In this document: positions 45,325 to 56,400 of the stretch, piece after piece | Layout: the number at the start of each line of letters is the position of its first letter | Position numbering within the stretch: the stretch's first letter is position 1 | From: Fulvia fulva | Lineage: Eukaryota; Ascomycota; Dothideomycetes; Mycosphaerellales; Mycosphaerellaceae | NCBI RefSeq assembly: GCF_020509005.1 | Contig: NC_063014.1 | Span: 3,286,001-3,350,000 of the forward strand | Reading direction: 5' to 3' | DNA length: 64,000 nt | Notes under the pieces: model-generated | The model's database searches: none | Seen by the model: only the letters and a program-made list of their open reading frames with translations | Told to the model about the DNA's origin: nothing | Translations under genes and position numbers: made by a program

Positions 45325-45518
45325 TCATCAGGGCAGGCCCATGACACTAGCGTACCCCTAACAAGGGAAATTTAAGACGACAATGAGGAGGAAAAGACAG
45401 GCGGGAAGGAGGAGGGGTTTTCACCAACACGGTTTCCCCTCTATATATACAAAAAACAAGATAGCATAGCTGCATAGGCCAAAGGGCACTACAACAGCTT
45501 AATGAAATATCTATCTAT
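45325..45518 (+). other. LINE-D 3' UTR and (TATC)n tail
   Basis: Nearly 200 bp after the ORF2 stop, ending AATGAAATATCTATCTATCTAT. The last 25 bp are highly conserved among all five LINE-D copies. The tail is a short tetranucleotide run rather than poly(A), as in I-like LINEs. Confidence 0.8.
45412..45441 (+). promoter_or_regulatory. LINE-D 3' UTR stem-loop
   Basis: GAGGGG (45412-45417) pairs with CCCCTC (45436-45441). The 18-nt loop TTTTCACCAACACGGTTT has a possible inner ACC/GGT pairing. The same fold with other stem bases sits in LINE-A, B and C, pointing to a shared RT-recognition structure. Confidence 0.65.
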
Positions 45519-45533
45519 CTATATACCTTTGTT

Positions 45534-45780
45534 AGAACCTCTAGTAACTCTTAGCTAGCTCTATTACTAGTAAACGACTCGAACCTCGATAAAGACATAA
45601 CTAAAACTTATAACCTTATTCGTAACCTTGCTCGTAACGTTATACTTGCTTTACTTAATACTAAGAACCTTGACCTTAGGTGCCTTAATGCCTTAAAATT
45701 TCGACTTCGAGTCGACCTTAACCTTGATTTTGCTGAAATGTACTAATAATACTACCGGGTATATACTTAAAACCCCCCCT
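45534..45780 (-). pseudogene. Gypsy-2 leader and gag N-terminus (dead)
   Basis: Lies between LINE-D copy 4 and the 5' LTR. Minus-strand reading gives a Lys/Val/Ser-rich segment that flows into the gag at 40361 when the insertion is removed. A G-rich run (AGGGGGG on the element's strand, about 45775-45780) touches the LTR where a primer-binding site would be expected. I do not recognise a tRNA match. Confidence 0.45.
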
Positions 45781-46127
45781 TATTAACTACTAAAATATAG
45801 ACGACTAACTACCCTAGTAAGTAAGGGCGCGCCTAGTGACCTTGAGATGGCTTACGCGTAGGTATATATACTTATCGGTCCGCGGGCCGTAAAGTATATA
45901 TAGTAATCTTGAAAAAAAGATAATAAATCTGAAATTTTTAGATTCCCGTATCTTCGCCTTATAGAGAGATTCCTCGTAAATCCTTAGCTTCCTACTAAGG
46001 TCGCCTCCTAACTATATATATCTTAGTAGTACCCCTATACACCCCTACTACGTAATTAACCGTTAAAGGTTAACGAGATTCGACGCGCAAATTTTTAGGG
46101 TCTAAAGGGGCCCTTAGCTCGTTAATA
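45781..46127 (-). repeat. Gypsy-2 5' LTR
   Basis: 347 bp, matching 22312-22658 in length and sequence apart from RIP-type and a few other differences. Ends are TATTAAC...GTTAATA (ancestral TGTTAAC...GTTAACA). It contains an A-rich stretch (CTTGAAAAAAAG at about 45908) and a TATATATA string at about 45862. Confidence 0.78.
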
Positions 46128-47745
46128 ATATGATCTAAAGGCCCCTATACCTCTCGATCCGAAGGATACGGAGGGCATTAAGTTTCGAGAATAGTAGCGA
46201 GTAGCCGAAGCTAAGCTATAGGTATCGAAATATAAGACCGTACTTGCTTCGCTATAGAATATCTAAAGCTAGTTAAAGAAATTAGTATAGGTATACGTCG
46301 ACCCTAAGATTCCTATACTTACGAAGGTTAATATAGGTACTACCGTCCTCTATACCTCCGTAGACGAGATAATAGAAGATCTAGCTAAGCGTTATAGAAT
46401 ACGTAACGCTTAAGATTAGGCTATAACTAAGCTTACTATAATATAGTAAAGTAAGAAGGAGAAGTTCTTAGACTTCTACCTATTCTTCCGAGAGAACGCG
46501 GATATCGTTAACTTAAACTACGGTACCGTAGATAAGGTCCTTAAGAAGGACTTCTTATTACGGAAGCTAAACGCGCGTTACGATAACCGTATTATAAACG
46601 AGGACACTACTAAGATAAGCTTCGAAGCTATAGTTACCGTACTATATAAGTATAAGGACAAGTTTAAGGCTTATAATCTTAAGTACGGTAAGAATAATAA
46701 GGACAAGGCCCCCGGGAGTGATAAGAACCCCGGTAGTAAGTCTACTAATAATAAGAAGGATAGCGGAGACGCGGGTATAGGTAGCGATAAGCCTAACCCT
46801 AATAGTAAGGTCAAGTAGATTAACCGCAAGTAGAAGTACTAATATATCTAACTACTCGATACTACTAGAGTATAGGAGTGTATTAAGTAGGGTCTCTACT
46901 TCAAGTACGAAGAACTAGGTTTTTGCCGTATAGATACTAATTAGTACCTACTTACTTATATCGCCCGCCGCCTATTTATACTAGGATATAACCCGAACGC
47001 GAACGTACGTAGTAACGGTAATAATAACGGTAGTAGTTCGGAAAACGCTTAGTCTACTCTATAAGCGTAATATGAAGTAGACCGTATAAGTCAAAAGTAT
47101 AAGAAGTAAAAGAATATAAGCCTCTAGAAAGAGGTAAAGATCTAAGTATATCTAGCTACTCGCTAGTAATAGCAAACTATTCTATAGATAAATATAATCT
47201 CGTAATAGCTTCTTATTTAGTTATACCTTATATAGTAAATGAAAAGATTCCTACTTATTCCTTCTACAATAATAGAGTAACTTCTACGTATTACGATATT
47301 AACTCTACGTACCGAAACAACCTTAAACTAAGACTACTAGACAACCCTCTACGGCTAACGTTAGTAGATAGCCGACCTACTAGTGAACTTATTACTTATA
47401 TAACGACGGCTAAGATCAGAATCGGGAACTATATCGAGATAAGAGACGGATACTATACGGTATTAGAATACGACGTAGTCCTCGGCCGAGACTAGTACGA
47501 CGAATACTAGCCTATATTTCATTATACCTTCGGTACTATAACTTTGTTCTCGATATAGTGTCGCTAGAACTATATTAAGGGTACGGAGCCGGTATATATC
47601 TAGTCTATTTACGATAGGAATACTACTATAGTAGGGATACTTTAGATAGAGATACCGGTACTCGAGCTACCGAAGAACCCCTATACTAGTTAATAGGAAC
47701 AGTCTCCTACTAACTCTAGACAATCTATTTCTCTTAGTAGTGAAG
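46128..47745 (+). pseudogene. Gypsy-3 gag (capsid, knuckle) and protease (dead)
   Basis: A plus-strand continuation of the gag started at 21190. A capsid-like segment lies at about 46130-46700, then an Asn/Lys/Gly/Ser-rich linker (about 46690-46800), a knuckle-like Cys/Phe/Tyr cluster at about 46880-46940, and a protease whose C-terminal block reads DVVLGRD.YDEY at about 47470-47510. The sequence then breaks off at about 47745, where Copia-1 sequence on the other strand begins. The RT remnant at 57169-58963 may be its continuation, now inverted. RIP stops are present. Confidence 0.6.
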
Positions 47746-50609
47746 CTAGGAATTGGGACTACTTCGTATATACATTTATAGCTATATATTTAGCCTCTAT
47801 TATAGATGTTGCTATAGACTTTTACTTCTTACTTATCTAAGAAACTAATGCCCTATAGAGGAAGAAGACATACCTAAGGATTGAGACTCTATCTACTTTG
47901 TCTATTATATAATCAGAATTATAGTATCTAATAAGGTGTCCTTTTCTAGACTTTAAGAACTAGAGTCCTAGATTAGGGTATAATCTTAGGTACCTAATAA
48001 TCTTCTCTTAAGCCTTTATATAGTAAGTAGATAGGTCACTTATAAATGAGCTTATCCTTCCTAGGGCAAAAGCAATGTCTGGCCTTATAATTGTTACTAG
48101 TCATATCTAAGTACTATTAATACTCTAGTACTCTGCCTTATTATACCTCTTATCTATATAGCTTGAAGGTTTAAGGTCCTTATAGCTGTCTATAGATAAG
48201 TGTATAGGTACTGCCTTCTTATAGTTCATTCCTATCTTAGCTAGGCTGTCCCTAATAAAGTGTCCTTAGTCAAGTTTTAGGATTCCTCTCTTCCTATCCC
48301 TTATAACTCTTATACTAAGGATCTTTTTAGGTTCACCTAGATCTTTGATCTTGAAGATCTTACCAAGTTCTCTTTTGAACTAGAGAACATCTATTAACTT
48401 TAGTATAGTAATTAGAATGTCATCTATATATATAAGGATTATGATCTCCCTCTTCTTATAGATAAGTAGGTATAGATCCACTTCTAACTATATAAATCCA
48501 ATCTCTCTGAGCTTTAATATATAGATTTGATTCTAATCTCTAGCTACTTACTTAAGTCTATATAAGCTTTTAAGTATATTGAACACTATATTTAGTAGAA
48601 GCTTAACTCCTAGTAGTAGTAATATAAAGATGTCTTTATAGAGAGTGCTTTCTATAAATGTATTGTTTATATCTACTTAGTGAAGATGAAGATTCTTCTT
48701 ATACATAATAGCTATAAATACCCTAAGGGTGTCCTGTCTTACTATAGGTACAAATGTCTCTATAAAGTCAATACTAAACTTCTATAAGAAGCCCCTTATA
48801 ACTAGTCTAGCCTTGAACTTTTCAATAGCTCTACTAATGCTTCTCTTAATATTAAAGACCTATCTTAATATAACCAGATTTGCTCCTTTTAGTAGAACAG
48901 AATTTTCCTAGGTGTTGTTACTCTATAGAGCATCTAGTTCCTTTTGGATCGCTTCCTTCTAAAGATGTCACTATTTCTTATTATTTATAGCATACTTCTA
49001 GGATTTTAGAATTAGGACCTCTTACTTATATATAATAGCTTCTATAGTTACTATAAAGGCTATTTCCTTAACTTCTTCTAGGAATTCGCTATCCTATAGT
49101 ATTGAACTGTCTACTAATTGTATAGCTATAAAGAAAGCTTAGTAAAAAGTAGTAAAGTTCATTAAGAGGTCTATTACTTCTCCTACTTTAGTAGTTAGTC
49201 GGGCTTAGGGACTATAGATTTTAGGGCTTTCTATTTCATGTTATAGCCCTTAACATTACAGTTAGCCTTTCTCTTTCTAAGGGATGATTTAGGGACCGTT
49301 ACTTATAACCTAGTAACGTCTATTTCCTAGGGATCTAGGGAGCTTGTCTTAATTAGCTAATCGATTTTCTGAAATTCCCCTACATTCTCCGGAGGTTAGG
49401 GAAGTTATTTAAACAGCTTTCTCGGCTAAGCGACTTTAGGGGTCTTAATTAGCTGATCTCTTTCGGGGGTGCTTTAATAGACGCCTAAATAGTAGGTAGA
49501 TCATCCTAAGGATACGTTCTTCCTCGGCCTTCCTAAGGGCTTCCTAGCTAGTATACTACTTAGTAGATTCAATGTTAGAACATTGAGACCTATATTACCT
49601 CTAGGCTAGTCCTTAAAGAAGTCTATATATGTATGTTGCTTAACAGCTCTTATATCTGGTTCCTAAAAGAGCTAGGCTTTAGCTATATTTTTAATATAAC
49701 TAATAAACACTGCTTCTTTACCCCTATTTATTAGCTTGTCACTTCTTGCCTATTGAGGTTAGGATCTTGTGTCTATATAGACAATAGCTTTGTATCCCTA
49801 AACTTTTAAATGGTTAATGGTCGGTTTGATACTATCAAAAGCCTTATCTAGTAAAACCTTAAACCTATCGTAATCTAGGCCATTTAGCAGTTTGTTCCTT
49901 ATATAAGTTTGGGCCTCTAGTGCTTTAGGCCAAAATTCAACCGGCATTTTAGCCTCTTTAAGCATTGCCCTTATAGAGTCCTCTAAGGTTTGTATTGACC
50001 TCTCAACTAGTCTATTCTGTAGAGAGTTGTATACCTTAGTCGGCTCGAGCCTAATCCCTAAATCCTTCTCCTACTACTTTACTAATACAATAAGTTCTTT
50101 TATATTGTCAAGTCTTACTGCTTTTAGCTACGCTAATGATTTCCTCTCTACTTTGATCTTCTAGTTCTAGAGAGCAACTAGAGTATCTTCTCTTTTCCTA
50201 AGAGGAAAGGTCCACTTCTTCCTAGAGAAGTTGTTAACAATCTTAAGCTAGTATTTGAATCCTAGTCTTGAGATTAGTAGTAGGCTATATATGTCAATAG
50301 ATATAAGGGCAAGTCTTTTAGGTCTTCTCTCTATAACTTTGCCTTTGTACTTCTTTATCTTTGCTATTAAATATACTCTATACTAGTGAAAGCTATCCTT
50401 AGGGATAGGAATAGGTTCTTTTAAGTCTATTACCTTATAAAGATTCTAGAGCAAATTCTTCCTAAAGTATATAAATCTTCTATACTAAAGCTCCTACTAC
50501 TTTAGGTCGGTCTCTAATTAAGTAGTTATAAAGGCATTCTCTATTAGTAGTGTATATAATGAGTAATGTGCCCGTTCTTATAGTAGAGGAGAAATCTTAT
50601 TAATAAATA
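47746..50609 (-). pseudogene. Copia-1 pol: integrase, RT, RNase H (dead)
   Basis: Read downward on the minus strand: a GAG-pre/integrase N-terminal region near 50540, an integrase core around 50300-49700 (including PKALEAQTYIRNKLL at about 49870-49920), RT with the Copia-type YIDDI motif at about 48420-48440, KIKDLGEPKKIL at about 48320-48360, and an RNase H remnant down to about 47746. Integrase ahead of RT defines the Ty1/Copia order. The gag and protease that should precede it lie on the plus strand at 59440-61096, beyond solo LTR S. Many RIP stops; the 3' LTR was not found. Confidence 0.8.
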
Positions 50610-50614
50610 GAGCC

Positions 50615-51008
50615 TATTAGGGCGAGAGCCTGGCCTATAAGATATAAGAGTAAAAGCGAGAATATAGGTACGAAGTATAGATGTAAAGGGTATAGTATAA
50701 TTGCTATACAAAACGAAAGACGAAGAAAGTAAGAGAGGCCTAGGGAAGGCTAGATACTTATACGCGACCCTCGCGAGTACGTGTCCTAGTATTAATAGGG
50801 CTAACCCGTACAAAGCCGCGCTTAGTAGCTTTACTCAAAACCTTATTCTAACCTACCCTACGTTCCGAGTCTTCTACGTGCTTCTTCTAGGGTCTAGCGT
50901 AGTCGCGGGTGCTCGCGGGAGTACCGTAAGTTATATAGTTACGAGCCGAAGTGAATCTGTTAAGGGTTAGTAGAGTAGTAGATCTAGAGGGCTAGGTCCC
51001 GTAGTAAA
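50615..51008 (-). repeat. Solo LTR S, copy 1 (truncated by LINE-D copy 5)
   Basis: First 394 bp (in + reading) of the S repeat, starting TATTAGGGCGAG for ancestral TGTTAGGGCGAG. It stops where the LINE-D tail begins. The 5 bp to its left, GAGCC (50610-50614), pair as a target duplication with the GGTTC (reverse complement GAACC) beside S copy 3 at 61092-61096. An 89-codon open frame at 50701-50970 is shared with the other copies. The strand is given relative to S copy 3; its true orientation is unknown. Confidence 0.75.
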
Positions 51009-53447
51009 TAGATAGATAGATAGATATTTCATTAAGCTGTTGTAGTGCCCTTTGGCCTATGCAGCTATGCTATCTTGTTTTTGTATATATAGAGGGGAAA
51101 CCGTGTTGGTGAAAACCCCTCCTCCTTCCCGCCTGTCTTTTCCTCCTCGTTGTCGTCTTAAATTTCCCTTGTTAGGGGTACGCTAGTGTCATGGGCCTGC
51201 CCTGATGACTACCCTATCTGCAACCCCCCTCGCTTCCGCCTCTTGTCTATCCACTCCTCCGTCTCGCTCGCGAGGCTAAACTGCTGGAGGTATCCCTGCT
51301 GTAGTATCCACCGAGAGATTCGGCGAATGTTGCCTTTGTCCCTAATAATTGACTTGTAGTCTCTCCTTCCCGCTTGGTGCCTCCAATTTCCCCTGCCTCT
51401 CGCCCACTGCGGGCATCGTAGTAGCATATGTTCTGGGTTTTGCGATGGGTAGCCACACTGGCAGGCTGGGCTATAGATGTCTAGTGCGCGTCTTCTGAAC
51501 AGGTAGGCCCTTAATCCAATGTGTTCGGACCTGATTTGGATCGCTATGCTTGCTTCGGCCCTTGTCAGGTCCCTATATAGCTGGTAATTGTGTCTCTGGA
51601 AGGCTCGGAGCGCTATCGGGCCTGTTGTCTTAGGGGGCTTCCTTTTCCAGTCCTGCTCCCATAGGCAGCTCGCTATCTGTTCCGCTAGGTTTTGGGTCTT
51701 AGCCTTGCTCCCGCCGGCCTGGCGAGTCCTACGCTCCTCCTCCTTTCGTGCTAGCCATTCGGTGCTTGTCTGTACGGCCGTAAAGGTCGTAAGGTCATCC
51801 TCTTTTTGGCTTGTCCTATATCCTGCCCCTCTCCGGTAGCGGCTTTCTATCTTATTCTTTGCCTCCTGGATCGTGGTTTGTGCTAGGTAACCTGTCGTCT
51901 TTGCCGCGTATTGAATTCTCATTCCCCGGATGTACTGGCCGATTGGTGGTATTCCTGTCTCCATTTCTACCGTGCTTGTTGACGTTGTCTTGTATGCGCC
52001 TAGTACCCTACGTAGGTTGCCTGCCTGTGTCCTGTTTAGGGGTTGCTCTATCCGTTTCGGGATCGGCTTGCCTGCGCCTCCTGTTCCCCAAATCTGTGCC
52101 CCGTACAACATAGCTGGTCTGACGATCGCCTTATACATTACTCTTGCCTTGTCGAATGTTGCTCCCCATGTAGATGCCGTAAGCCTCTTTATCGAGGCTT
52201 CATTGACTTGCGCTCGACTCTGGGCTTTCTTAATCTGTACATTCCAGCTTAGCTTCGGGTCGAGCCAGATCCCTAGTACTCGTAGCTCCGCTGATGGCTT
52301 GGTCTCGTAGCCTTGGATTCTTACCGCCGCCTTCATATTATGGTGTGTTCTCGCTTTACTGAAGTGTATAAGTTGGTACTTTTCAGGGGCGAACCGGGCA
52401 CCATGCTTCTTTGCCCACTCCTCGCATTTCTTGTGCCTATCTTCAAGGAGGCGACAGTTCTCTTCTGTCGAGTCTGACCAGGCTAGGATGTTTGTATCGT
52501 CTACGAACCCCGATGCTGAGGTTTGCGGAGAGGTGAGTAGGGGGATTAGATCCGACATAAATATTAGAAACAGGATAGGGGAGAGAGTAGATCCCTGAGG
52601 TATTCCAGTCTCTGCCTTCACCGGGTCGGACGTGTACCTTCCTAGGACTAGGTATGTCGTCCGTTCCTGGAGAAAGGAGAAGACGAACGACGTTGCCCAC
52701 TGGGGGATGCCTTTCTGCTGTAGGATATGTATTAGCCTTTGGTGTGAGACGTTGTCGAAGGCCCCTGCGATGTCGAGGGATAGTAAGGACGCCGCTCGGT
52801 TCCTGCCGTAGTGCCAGAGGGTCTGGATTTGCTCCGTAATTAGCTCCATTGCTATTAGTGTCGATCGCTGGCTTCTTCCCCCCATCTGTGTTGCTGGGAG
52901 TACGTGGTTGTCCTCGGCAAGCTGCGTAAGTCTCTGGGCTACTATCTTTTCTAGGACCTTCCCTATCGTATTTAGAAGTGCTATTGGTCTGTACGACTTG
53001 GGCTGAGTATAGTCTTCCTTCTGTGGCTTGCGTAGCACTACTGTCATAGACTCTCTGTACGGCTTCGGGTGATACCCTAGCCGTAGGCACGCGGTAAATA
53101 GGTTTGCAAGGCTCGGCGCGATCTCTTCTCTACACTCTTTTAGCAGTACGTTTGGTATCCTGTCTGGGCCTGGGGCTTTTCGTCCCTTTAGCTTACTTAT
53201 GACTCCTGTTACTGTGTTAGGGCTAACCGCCCAATCCATGTCCAGGGGTTCCGGGTATGTGCTCGGGTCGATGTCCGTAAGGTCTGCCTCTACTTGCGTC
53301 GAAAAGAAATGGTCGGCTAACGCTTTTGCCTTGCCCCGGGGCGTAGCCTGGGCAATCCCTTCGCGGTCTACGATTGGGGGGAAGTGAGGGGCTTGTTGCT
53401 CTTCAGGTAGTCGTGCCCATTTAGCAAGTCTCCACATCTGTTCCGGG
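51009..53447 (-). mobile_element. LINE-D copy 5, 5'-truncated, nearly intact
   Basis: The tail is at 51009 (TAGATAGATAG). Its 5' break falls within ORF2 just upstream of the RT domain. At 53447 it abuts LINE-C head to head. It has no RIP stops, so it is about as young as copy 4. I found no target duplication: S lies on the left and LINE-C on the right. The right flank was probably lost or rearranged. Confidence 0.88.
51209..53447 (-). CDS. LINE-D ORF2, C-terminal two-thirds (RT), open but 5' truncated
   Basis: An open frame of at least 742 codons from a Met at 53437 to the stop at 51209, equal to residues 376-1117 of the intact ORF2. By eye only three residues differ (Ser/Pro, Ala/Val and Thr/Ile near the RT start). 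All RT motifs, including GFVDDTN (about 52490-52512), and the C-terminal zinc cluster are present. The endonuclease and any promoter are missing, so expression is unlikely. The frame has stayed open because the copy is recent. Confidence 0.85.
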
Positions 53448-56400
53448 AAAAACTATAATATAGTAATAGGAGATTTTAACCTCTACTACCTAAAGTAGGG
53501 ATCGGACTTTACCCTAGTATACTACTTCTTAGTAGGGAGGCTTATTAGTTAGATAGAAACAGCCTAAATAGACTTAATCACGCGAAAGGGTATAGAAACT
53601 TAGGCTAGAAATAACAGTTCTAGCACGCTAGACCTATACTTTATGTCCTACGCCTTAACACGACGGGTAGAAAGCTATATAGTCAATAACTAACTAGAGT
53701 CCTTATCGGACCACTATCTAATCTAAACTAATATCTAACTCACGGTTAAGGAGGAGAGGGAACCTAAGAGGAAGCTTCACTAGAAGTAGGCCGATTAGAT
53801 ACTAGTATAGTAGCGGCTAGAAGGCGAACTAGAATAGGTGAACATTAAAGATATATTTATAACGGAGGGGATCGACTAAGTAGTAGAGTAGCTAATAGAA
53901 GCTATATAAAGGGTAGCCTAGGCCTATATACCTAAGAAGAGATAGTCGCTATACTAGAAGCTATACTAGATACTAGAGTATATAGCTAAAGTCAAGGAGG
54001 TAAGGAGAGTATTAAGGAGATAGGAGTAACGACGTACCTAAGTAAACTAGGAAGCCTATAACAACGCGTATAAAGCAAAGAAGGCGTAGATTAGAAGAGA
54101 CAAGACGTAGGAGTAGAGGTTAACTATAGGGATGATTATAGAACACCCGGAACAAATCTAGAGACTAGTAAAAGAGGCTAGAAAACTAGACGAGGAACGA
54201 AACTCCCCGCCCTAGTTTCTCTTAATATAAGACTAAGACGGGGAAACGTAAACCACTCCGATAGGGAAAGCGAAAGCATTCGTAGACCACTTCTTCGGGA
54301 CTTAGGTAGAGGTAGACCTAAGTAATATCCTAGGAATATATATCCCTCCGCTAAGGGAGGCTAACTAGTAAGTATCTACTATAGAGATCGGAAACATTAT
54401 TAAGAAACTAAAGGGCAACAAAGCCCTAGGCCTAGACAAGATCCCTAACTATTACCTAAAAGCTAGTAGTAGCCTTATTACTCTAGTGCTTACGCTAATC
54501 TTTACCTAGTATATAAAGTAGGGGTATTACCTAAAGGCCTTTAGGTAATTACTTACTTACGTCCTAAGGAAACCCTAAAAGGAAGACTATACTAAGTTGA
54601 AGTTATATAGACCAATTGCGTTACTAAATATACTAGGGAAGCTCCTATAGAAGGTCGTAGCTATAAGGCTTACCGGAATAGTAGAAGAATATAACCTCCT
54701 CCCGGTAACGTAAATAGAGGGGAGATAAAAGAGATCTACCCTTATAGTAGTCGAACTAATCATAGAGCAAATTAGACATATCCAGTACTATAGTAATAAC
54801 AAGGTAGCCTTACTACTTTTACTAGATATATTAGGGGCTTTCGATAACGTGTCCTACGTAAGGCTCCTATATATCCTTAGAATAAAAAGCATCCTAGCCT
54901 AGATAGTATGCTTTATATAGTTATTCCTTAAGGACAGAACAACCTAGATCCTCCTAGGGTCCTTTAAAGCCCCGTAGACCCTAATTACGAACACGGGCAT
55001 TATATAGGGCTCTATACTCTCCCCAATTCTGTTCCTCCTCTTTCTAGCCGACCTGACCCTACTCCTAGAAACAGTAAACACCTTAGTATCGGGGTTTATA
55101 GATGACATGAATATCCTAGCGTAGTCGGGGTCTATAGAGAAAAACTACGTACTTTTAGAGGAGAGATATAGATAATACGAAAAGTAGGTAAGAGAGTATA
55201 GGGCAAAATTCGTACCGGATAAGTACTAACTTATCTAGTTTAGTAAGGTAAAGACAAAACATAACTTAGTAGTACTAGTAAATATCTAGGGGTTCGAGAC
55301 CTCTCCTATAAGGGAACTTAGAGTCCTTAGGATATAGCTAGACGCGAAACTTAGCTAGGGACTACAAGTGAAGAAGGCGTAAGCGAGAGCGGATACTAAT
55401 AGATAATTAACCGAGAGACTTACTACGTTAACCTAGGGGGCGACCTTTATAAAGGCCTAGACTATATACAAGGCTATTATCAAGCCCGTAATACTATATA
55501 GAGTAGCAATTTAGGCAGCGGAAAAACACATCCCGAAGAGAATTAAGGACCCCCTTAATAGAGCGTAGGTAGCTTACCTAAAGAGAGTACTAGGGGTATA
55601 TAAGTCAACCCCTTATAGGATAATAGAAATAGAATTAGGTATAGCCCCTATTAGGGAGTACCTCTAGGGTATAAGGTATCAATACGTAGAGAAGACATTA
55701 GTATACCTAGCCTAGGGAACTATCTAAGTAGCTACTTAAAGGATAAGAACCTAGTAGGAGAGGAGGAGAAGACCTAACCGGCTATATATAATCCTATAGA
55801 AGGAAGTAGACCTAAAAACATTATAGGAAATCCTAGTAGCCCTTAAATAGAGAGAAGCTCTAAGGGAGCAAGCTAATATAGGGGACAAAGGGAAAAAGAA
55901 GTAAAGCTAAGTAGAAAGGATCGTAGGTCACCTATAGGAAACGCGTTAGAACTAAAAACCAGTAAGGCTAGGAGCCCTACTAGCGGCTAGGACCTTCGGG
56001 AGGTATAACTACCTTATCTACAAAGACCTAAAGAGGGCGGAAGTAAGTATAGCTATCTAGATTCGCTCTAAGTATATTAGGCTAAGAGTATACTTGTACT
56101 AAAGAAGAGTCCTAGGATACGATTCTAAACGTTACCTCTATAGCTACCTATCCTAAAACCCGGAGTATATAGTGCTCAACTATACTAAGTAGATCAAAGG
56201 GAGAAGCTAGTTGTTAGGGCGAGAGCCTGGCCTATAAGATATAAGGGTGAAAGCGAGAATGTAGGTGCGAAGTGTAGATACAAAAGGGTATAGTATAATT
56301 GCTACACAAAACGAAAGACGAAGAAAGTAAGAGAGGCCTAGGGAAGGCCAGATATTTATACGCGACCCTCGCGAGTACGTGTCCCCGCATCAATAGGGCT

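Larger units (their letters stand above)
40377..45518 (+). mobile_element. LINE-D copy 4, full length and apparently intact
   Basis: A 5,142-bp non-LTR retrotransposon with an exact 15-bp target duplication, a 5' UTR of about 248 bp, two intact overlapping ORFs, a 3' UTR with a stem-loop and a (TATC)n tail. It shows no RIP-type stop codon. It lies in the gag of the RIP-dead Gypsy-2. By structure this is the only element in the window that could still be autonomous. It most resembles the I/Tad-like group of fungal LINEs because of its CCHC ORF1, APE-type endonuclease and RT. Confidence 0.93.
22312..46127 (-). mobile_element. Gypsy-2, complete LTR element with four nested LINE-D insertions
   Basis: Ty3/Gypsy element bounded by two 347-bp LTRs (22312-22658 and 45781-46127). 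It reads right to left: leader, gag, CCHC knuckle, protease, RT, RNase H, integrase, polypurine tract, LTR. Four LINE-D insertions with their duplicated targets account for 15.8 kb of the 23.8-kb span, leaving about 8.0 kb, a normal size for the group. Removing the insertion at 26998-32154 restores the RT reading frame exactly. All coding segments are RIP-dead. Sequence on both outer flanks is Gypsy-3. Confidence 0.82.

Noticed and set aside
48729..48911. A 60-codon plus-strand frame inside Copia-1 pol.
   Set aside because: It is antisense to the RT/integrase remnant, short and hydrophobic by chance in AT-rich sequence.
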